Assembly (NCBI GenBank): GCA_023565505.1
Contig: JAIMBI010000012.1
Span: forward strand, 1 to 64,000
Reading direction: 5' to 3'
Origin: Actinomycetes bacterium
GTDB lineage: Bacteria > Bacillota > Sulfobacillia > Sulfobacillales > JAIMBI01
Length of the DNA: 64,000 bases
Shown here: piece after piece, positions 61,347-64,000 of the stretch
Numbering within the stretch: position 1 is the stretch's first letter
Layout of the letters: each line of letters begins with the position of its first letter
The notes under the pieces: generated by a model
Database searches by the model: none
What the model saw: only the letters and a program-made list of their open reading frames with translations
Told to the model about the DNA's origin: nothing
Position numbers and translations under genes: made by a program

Positions 61347-62862
61347 GCCGTTGAAGGCCGTGGCGGTGGGGACAGGCCTGGGCGTGCTCCTGTTCCTGGC
61401 GACGAACGGCGTGAACCTCGCGCCCCTGCTGTTGCTCCTCGCCGTGGCGGGGGTGGTGGCCGTGTCCGGCGGGATCCGGCAGATGACCGGACGCACCCGG
61501 ATCGGGGCCACCTTGCGCGGAGGCGGGGCCAGCGTGCCGACGGTGTGCTTCGACGACGTCGGCGGCCAGCGGGCGGCCAAGCAGGAGTTGATGGAGGCCC
61601 TGGACTTCCTGCTCCATCCCGACGACATCCGTCGGCTGGGGATCCGCCCGCTGAAGGGGATCTTGTTCACCGGGCCTCCTGGGACCGGCAAGACGCTCCT
61701 CGCGAAAGCGGCGGCCAACTACACGCAGTCGGCGTTCGTCGCCGCCAGCGGGTCGGAGTTCATCGAGATGTACGCCGGCGTGGGCGCCCAGCGCGTCCGT
61801 CAACTGTTCGCCCAAGCCCGGTCGCTGGCGCGGCGGGAAGGCCGCGGGAGCGCCATCGTCTTCATCGACGAGATCGAGGTGATGGCGGGCCGACGCGGCC
61901 AGCACACCAGCCACCTCGAATACGACCAGACCTTGAACCAGCTGCTCGTCGAGCTGGACGGCATCACCAGCGACGACGAGGTGCGCGTGCTGCTCATGGC
62001 CGCGACGAACCGGGCCGACCTCTTGGACCCGGCCCTGCTCCGGCCGGGGCGGCTGGACCGGATCGTCCAGGTGGACCTCCCCGACCGCGAGGCGCGTCGG
62101 CAGATCCTGGCCATCCACACGCGGCACAAGCCGCTGGCGCCGGACGTGGACCTCGACGCGCTGGCGCGCGAGACGTTCGGGTTCTCGGGAGCCCACCTGG
62201 AGAGTCTCTGCAATGAAGCCGCCATCCTCGCCCATCGGCGTCGCCTCGAGGCCATCGGGCAGCGTGAGTTTCTCGAGGCGGTGGACAAGGTCCTCCTCGG
62301 GGAGCGGATTGACCGGACCCTGCGCCAGCAGGACCGGCGGCGGGTCGCGGTGCACGAGGGCGGCCACGCCCTGGTCTCGGAGTTGGTGCGCCCCGGTTCC
62401 GTGGCCTCCGTGACCATCGTGCCGCGGGGATCCGCCTTGGGCTTCGTGCGCCAGACGCCGGACGACGACCCGCTGCTGCAGACCGTGACCGAGCTGCGGC
62501 AGGAGATCATGGTCTGTCTTGCGGGATCGGCGGCGGAACATCTGGCCTTCGGGGAGCGGTCCACCGGCGCCGCCAACGACTTCGAAAAGGCGTGGCAGAT
62601 CGCACGCCGGATGGTGCTGGCGGGGCTGTCCAAGCTGGGCGTGGTCCAGGAGGAAGCCCTCACGCCGGCCCAGCTGTACGAGGCGGTCACCGGCATCCTG
62701 CAGGAGGCCGAGCAGGCCACCAAGGCTCTGCTGGAGGCCCATCGGGGTTTGCTGGAGCGCCTCGCCGGCCGCCTGGCCGACGCCGAGACCCTCGACGGCT
62801 CGACGCTTCGCGAGTGGCTGGCCGAACACAGCGGGCGGCGGGTGGCCGAGCAGGTCGGCTGA
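61339..62862 (+). CDS. FtsH-like AAA/M41 zinc protease without extracytoplasmic domain
   Basis: 507 residues. A hairpin of two membrane helices (about 7-45) leads directly to the AAA module: Walker A GPPGTGKT (about 112), Walker B IVFIDEIE and the second-region LLRPGRLDR. The M41 domain keeps HEGGH (about 339) and the third-ligand Asp in AANDFEKAW. Canonical FtsH is about 600-650 residues with 60-70 residues outside the membrane between the helices; here that loop is almost absent. C-terminal coiled coil. GTG/ATG start region overlaps the upstream gene. Confidence 0.92.
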   Translation: MSEPLKAVAVGTGLGVLLFLATNGVNLAPLLLLLAVAGVVAVSGGIRQMTGRTRIGATLRGGGASVPTVCFDDVGGQRAAKQELMEALDFLLHPDDIRRLGIRPLKGILFTGPPGTGKTLLAKAAANYTQSAFVAASGSEFIEMYAGVGAQRVRQLFAQARSLARREGRGSAIVFIDEIEVMAGRRGQHTSHLEYDQTLNQLLVELDGITSDDEVRVLLMAATNRADLLDPALLRPGRLDRIVQVDLPDREARRQILAIHTRHKPLAPDVDLDALARETFGFSGAHLESLCNEAAILAHRRRLEAIGQREFLEAVDKVLLGERIDRTLRQQDRRRVAVHEGGHALVSELVRPGSVASVTIVPRGSALGFVRQTPDDDPLLQTVTELRQEIMVCLAGSAAEHLAFGERSTGAANDFEKAWQIARRMVLAGLSKLGVVQEEALTPAQLYEAVTGILQEAEQATKALLEAHRGLLERLAGRLADAETLDGSTLREWLAEHSGRRVAEQVG

Positions 62863-62881
62863 GGGGCCGTGGCGGCGGGGA

Positions 62882-62906
62882 CCCTGCCCGCCGGCGTACG
62901 GCAGGG
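62882..62906 (+). terminator. Weak hairpin after the FtsH-like gene
   Basis: CCCTGCC (62882-62888) and GGCAGGG (62900-62906) with an 11-nt loop and no U run. It could end the two-gene operon in a Rho-type or U-less manner. Confidence 0.3.
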
Positions 62907-63154
62907 ATCCTCGGCTCGAGACGGCACGCTGGTACGGCGGTTCGGGTTGGGGGCCGCCCACGGCGATCCGGGCGGCTCGGCCGGTCCGAAAACGGACGGA
63001 AGGCGTGGGGCGTTCCGTATTTCGGAGGTGCCCTCGCGAACCGGGCGGAAACGGAGCCCGGCGCTTGTCCCCCTCCCGTCGGAAGCCCGGCCCGCCGTCA
63101 CCCGACGGGCGGCCGGCCACGGCGGCCTTGTCGGCCCGGCGGTGCGGCACGGGG
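62907..63154 (+). other. Intergenic region without gene
   Basis: No convincing ORF. It holds small local hairpins such as GTCCG-AAAA-CGGAC near 62985-62998, but nothing I can name. The cinA promoter follows it. Confidence 0.45.
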
Positions 63155-63182
63155 TGGACGGCGCGCCAAGGTATGGTACAAT
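63155..63182 (+). promoter_or_regulatory. Promoter of cinA
   Basis: TGGACG (63155-63160, 4/6), 16-nt spacer, TACAAT (63177-63182, 5/6) extended by TG at 63174-63175. Start point near 63189. Confidence 0.65.
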
Positions 63183-63209
63183 GGCCGAGGAGCGGTGCGA
63201 TCGTCACAG

Positions 63210-63235
63210 ACGGCCTCCTCACGGGGGCCGTTTTC
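63210..63235 (+). terminator. Terminator-like hairpin in the cinA leader
   Basis: ACGGCCTCC (63210-63218), loop TCAC, GGGGGCCGT (63223-63231) with one T-G wobble, then TTTTC. It lies only about 20 nt after the predicted start point and before the cinA start codons, so it could attenuate cinA. The U run is short. Confidence 0.55.
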
Positions 63236-63265
63236 ATGCATGCCGGGGCGGTGGGGGGTCAGGTC

Positions 63266-64000
63266 ATGTGGGAGCGGGCGGCCATCATCGCGGTGGGCGA
63301 TGAGGTGCTGACGGGCGAGGTGGTGAACACCAACGGCAGCTGGATGGCCCGGGAGCTTATCCGCGCGGGTAGCCGTCCGCTTCTGCAGCAATGCGTCGGC
63401 GACGACGTCGAAGCCATCGCCGCCGCCATCAGGGGGGCTCTGGAGCGGGTGGACCTCGTGGTCCTCATCGGCGGGCTTGGGCCCACGCCCGACGACCTGA
63501 CCCGGCTGGGGGCGGCCCAGGCGCTCGGTCGCGGCATCCACCGGGACCCGGCCGTGACGGAGTACATCCGCGCCCGGCACCGGCAAGGCGTCGGCCACGA
63601 AGCCTCCATCGCCCAGCAGAGCGAGATCGTCGACGGCGCGGAGGTCCTCCTCAACCCGGTGGGCACGGCGCCGGGCCAGCTCATCCGCACCGGCCCGCAG
63701 GAGCGGCAGGCGGTCGTCTTGTTGCCGGGACCGCCGAGCGAATGCCGCGGGGTCGGCGCCCTCCTGCTGGAGCGGGTGCGGCAGGCCACCGGCCGGCAGT
63801 TGGTCCGGGCCACGTGGCACTGCTACGACCTGACCGAATCCGAGCTGGCCCACTACCTGCGACCCATTCTGACGGGCCTGCACCCGCGGGCGGGCCTGTA
63901 CACCCGGCCGGGGGTGATCGACCTGCGGCTCGAGGCGGAGGCCGAGGCCGCGGGCGGCGGTCTGCCGGCGGCGGTGGCGCGGGCGGCGGCCGAGGCGCAG
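63266..64000 (+). CDS. cinA: Competence/damage-inducible protein CinA (3' end beyond window)
   Basis: First 245 codons; open at the right edge. N-terminal MoaB-like COG1058 domain (ADP-ribose/NMN pyrophosphatase type): IIAVGDEVLTGEVVNTNG (residues 6-23), VVLIGGLGPTPDDLTR (about 69-84) and LLPGPPSE (about 153). The usual C-terminal nicotinamide-nucleotide deamidase domain would lie outside. ATG 63266 gives the normal N-terminus; ATG 63236 in frame would add 10 residues. In many Bacillota cinA is followed by recA. Confidence 0.93.
   Translation, partial: MWERAAIIAVGDEVLTGEVVNTNGSWMARELIRAGSRPLLQQCVGDDVEAIAAAIRGALERVDLVVLIGGLGPTPDDLTRLGAAQALGRGIHRDPAVTEYIRARHRQGVGHEASIAQQSEIVDGAEVLLNPVGTAPGQLIRTGPQERQAVVLLPGPPSECRGVGALLLERVRQATGRQLVRATWHCYDLTESELAHYLRPILTGLHPRAGLYTRPGVIDLRLEAEAEAAGGGLPAAVARAAAEAQ

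Overview
The window is one contiguous stretch of very GC-rich (roughly 70% or more) chromosome. Two gene orders suggest an endospore-forming Bacillota. The first is infB-rbfA-nrnA-truB-ribF-rpsO-pnp-ylxY-M16 peptidase-ymxH-dpaAB-asd-dapG-dapA-RNase J-tepA-ylzJ-ftsK/spoIIIE, which is the Bacillus subtilis ylx/ymx/ymf order. The second is a set of sporulation genes: dpaA/dpaB (dipicolinate synthase), ytrH/ytrI, a PdaB-like deacetylase and a DUF444/YhbH-like gene. The base composition points to a deep, high-GC, possibly thermophilic lineage of the Thermaerobacter/Symbiobacterium/Sulfobacillus kind. That placement is an inference and I cannot name a genus.

Layout. 1-8.1 kb: translation and RNA genes (infB open at the left edge, rbfA, nrnA, truB, ribF, rpsO, pnp). 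8.2-25.5 kb: YlxY-like deacetylase, a spacer with a decayed AAA ATPase, M16 peptidase, an MazG/dUTPase-like protein, YmxH, an aminotransferase, dpaAB-asd-dapG-dapA (one tightly overlapping dipicolinate/lysine operon), RNase J behind a terminator-bearing leader, ytrHI on the opposite strand, tepA, ylzJ, uppP and ftsK. 25.5-27.2 kb: three small accessory genes.

27.4-52.1 kb: a 25-kb acyl-CoA catabolic island. It holds a DUF35 Zn/OB-fold protein, a thiolase-like protein without the usual Cys, two MaoC hydratases, six CaiB/BaiF-family proteins (one an AMACR-like racemase, one a tandem fusion), an SDR dehydrogenase, a desulforedoxin-like Zn protein, two crotonases, an acyl-CoA ligase, a nitronate-monooxygenase-like flavoprotein, an amidohydrolase, an alpha/beta hydrolase, a true thiolase, a hotdog thioesterase, a PHP protein, three acyl-CoA dehydrogenases and a DSP-like phosphatase. 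The first four resemble, in content, the hydratase/retro-aldolase module of actinobacterial steroid side-chain degradation (ChsH1/ChsH2/Ltp2). I infer catabolism of a branched, terpenoid or steroid-like acyl-CoA; the substrate is unknown.

52.2-64 kb: a truncated Lrp-type wHTH protein, a stand-alone Lon N-terminal domain protein, another acyl-CoA dehydrogenase, RodZ-like and DacF-like envelope proteins, a PdaB-like deacetylase, birA with a clear BirA operator, bioY behind an 8-bp tandem repeat, an MFS exporter, a two-gene unit that looks like a split FtsH (membrane protein plus AAA/M41 protease lacking the extracytoplasmic domain), and the 5' part of cinA, also behind a leader hairpin.

Recurrent themes are probable CTG start codons (truB, rnj, perhaps the hotdog protein), short leaders with intrinsic-terminator hairpins (rnj, cinA), and stop/start overlaps of 4 bp throughout the operons. 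I saw no tRNA, rRNA, CRISPR array, insertion sequence or phage gene.
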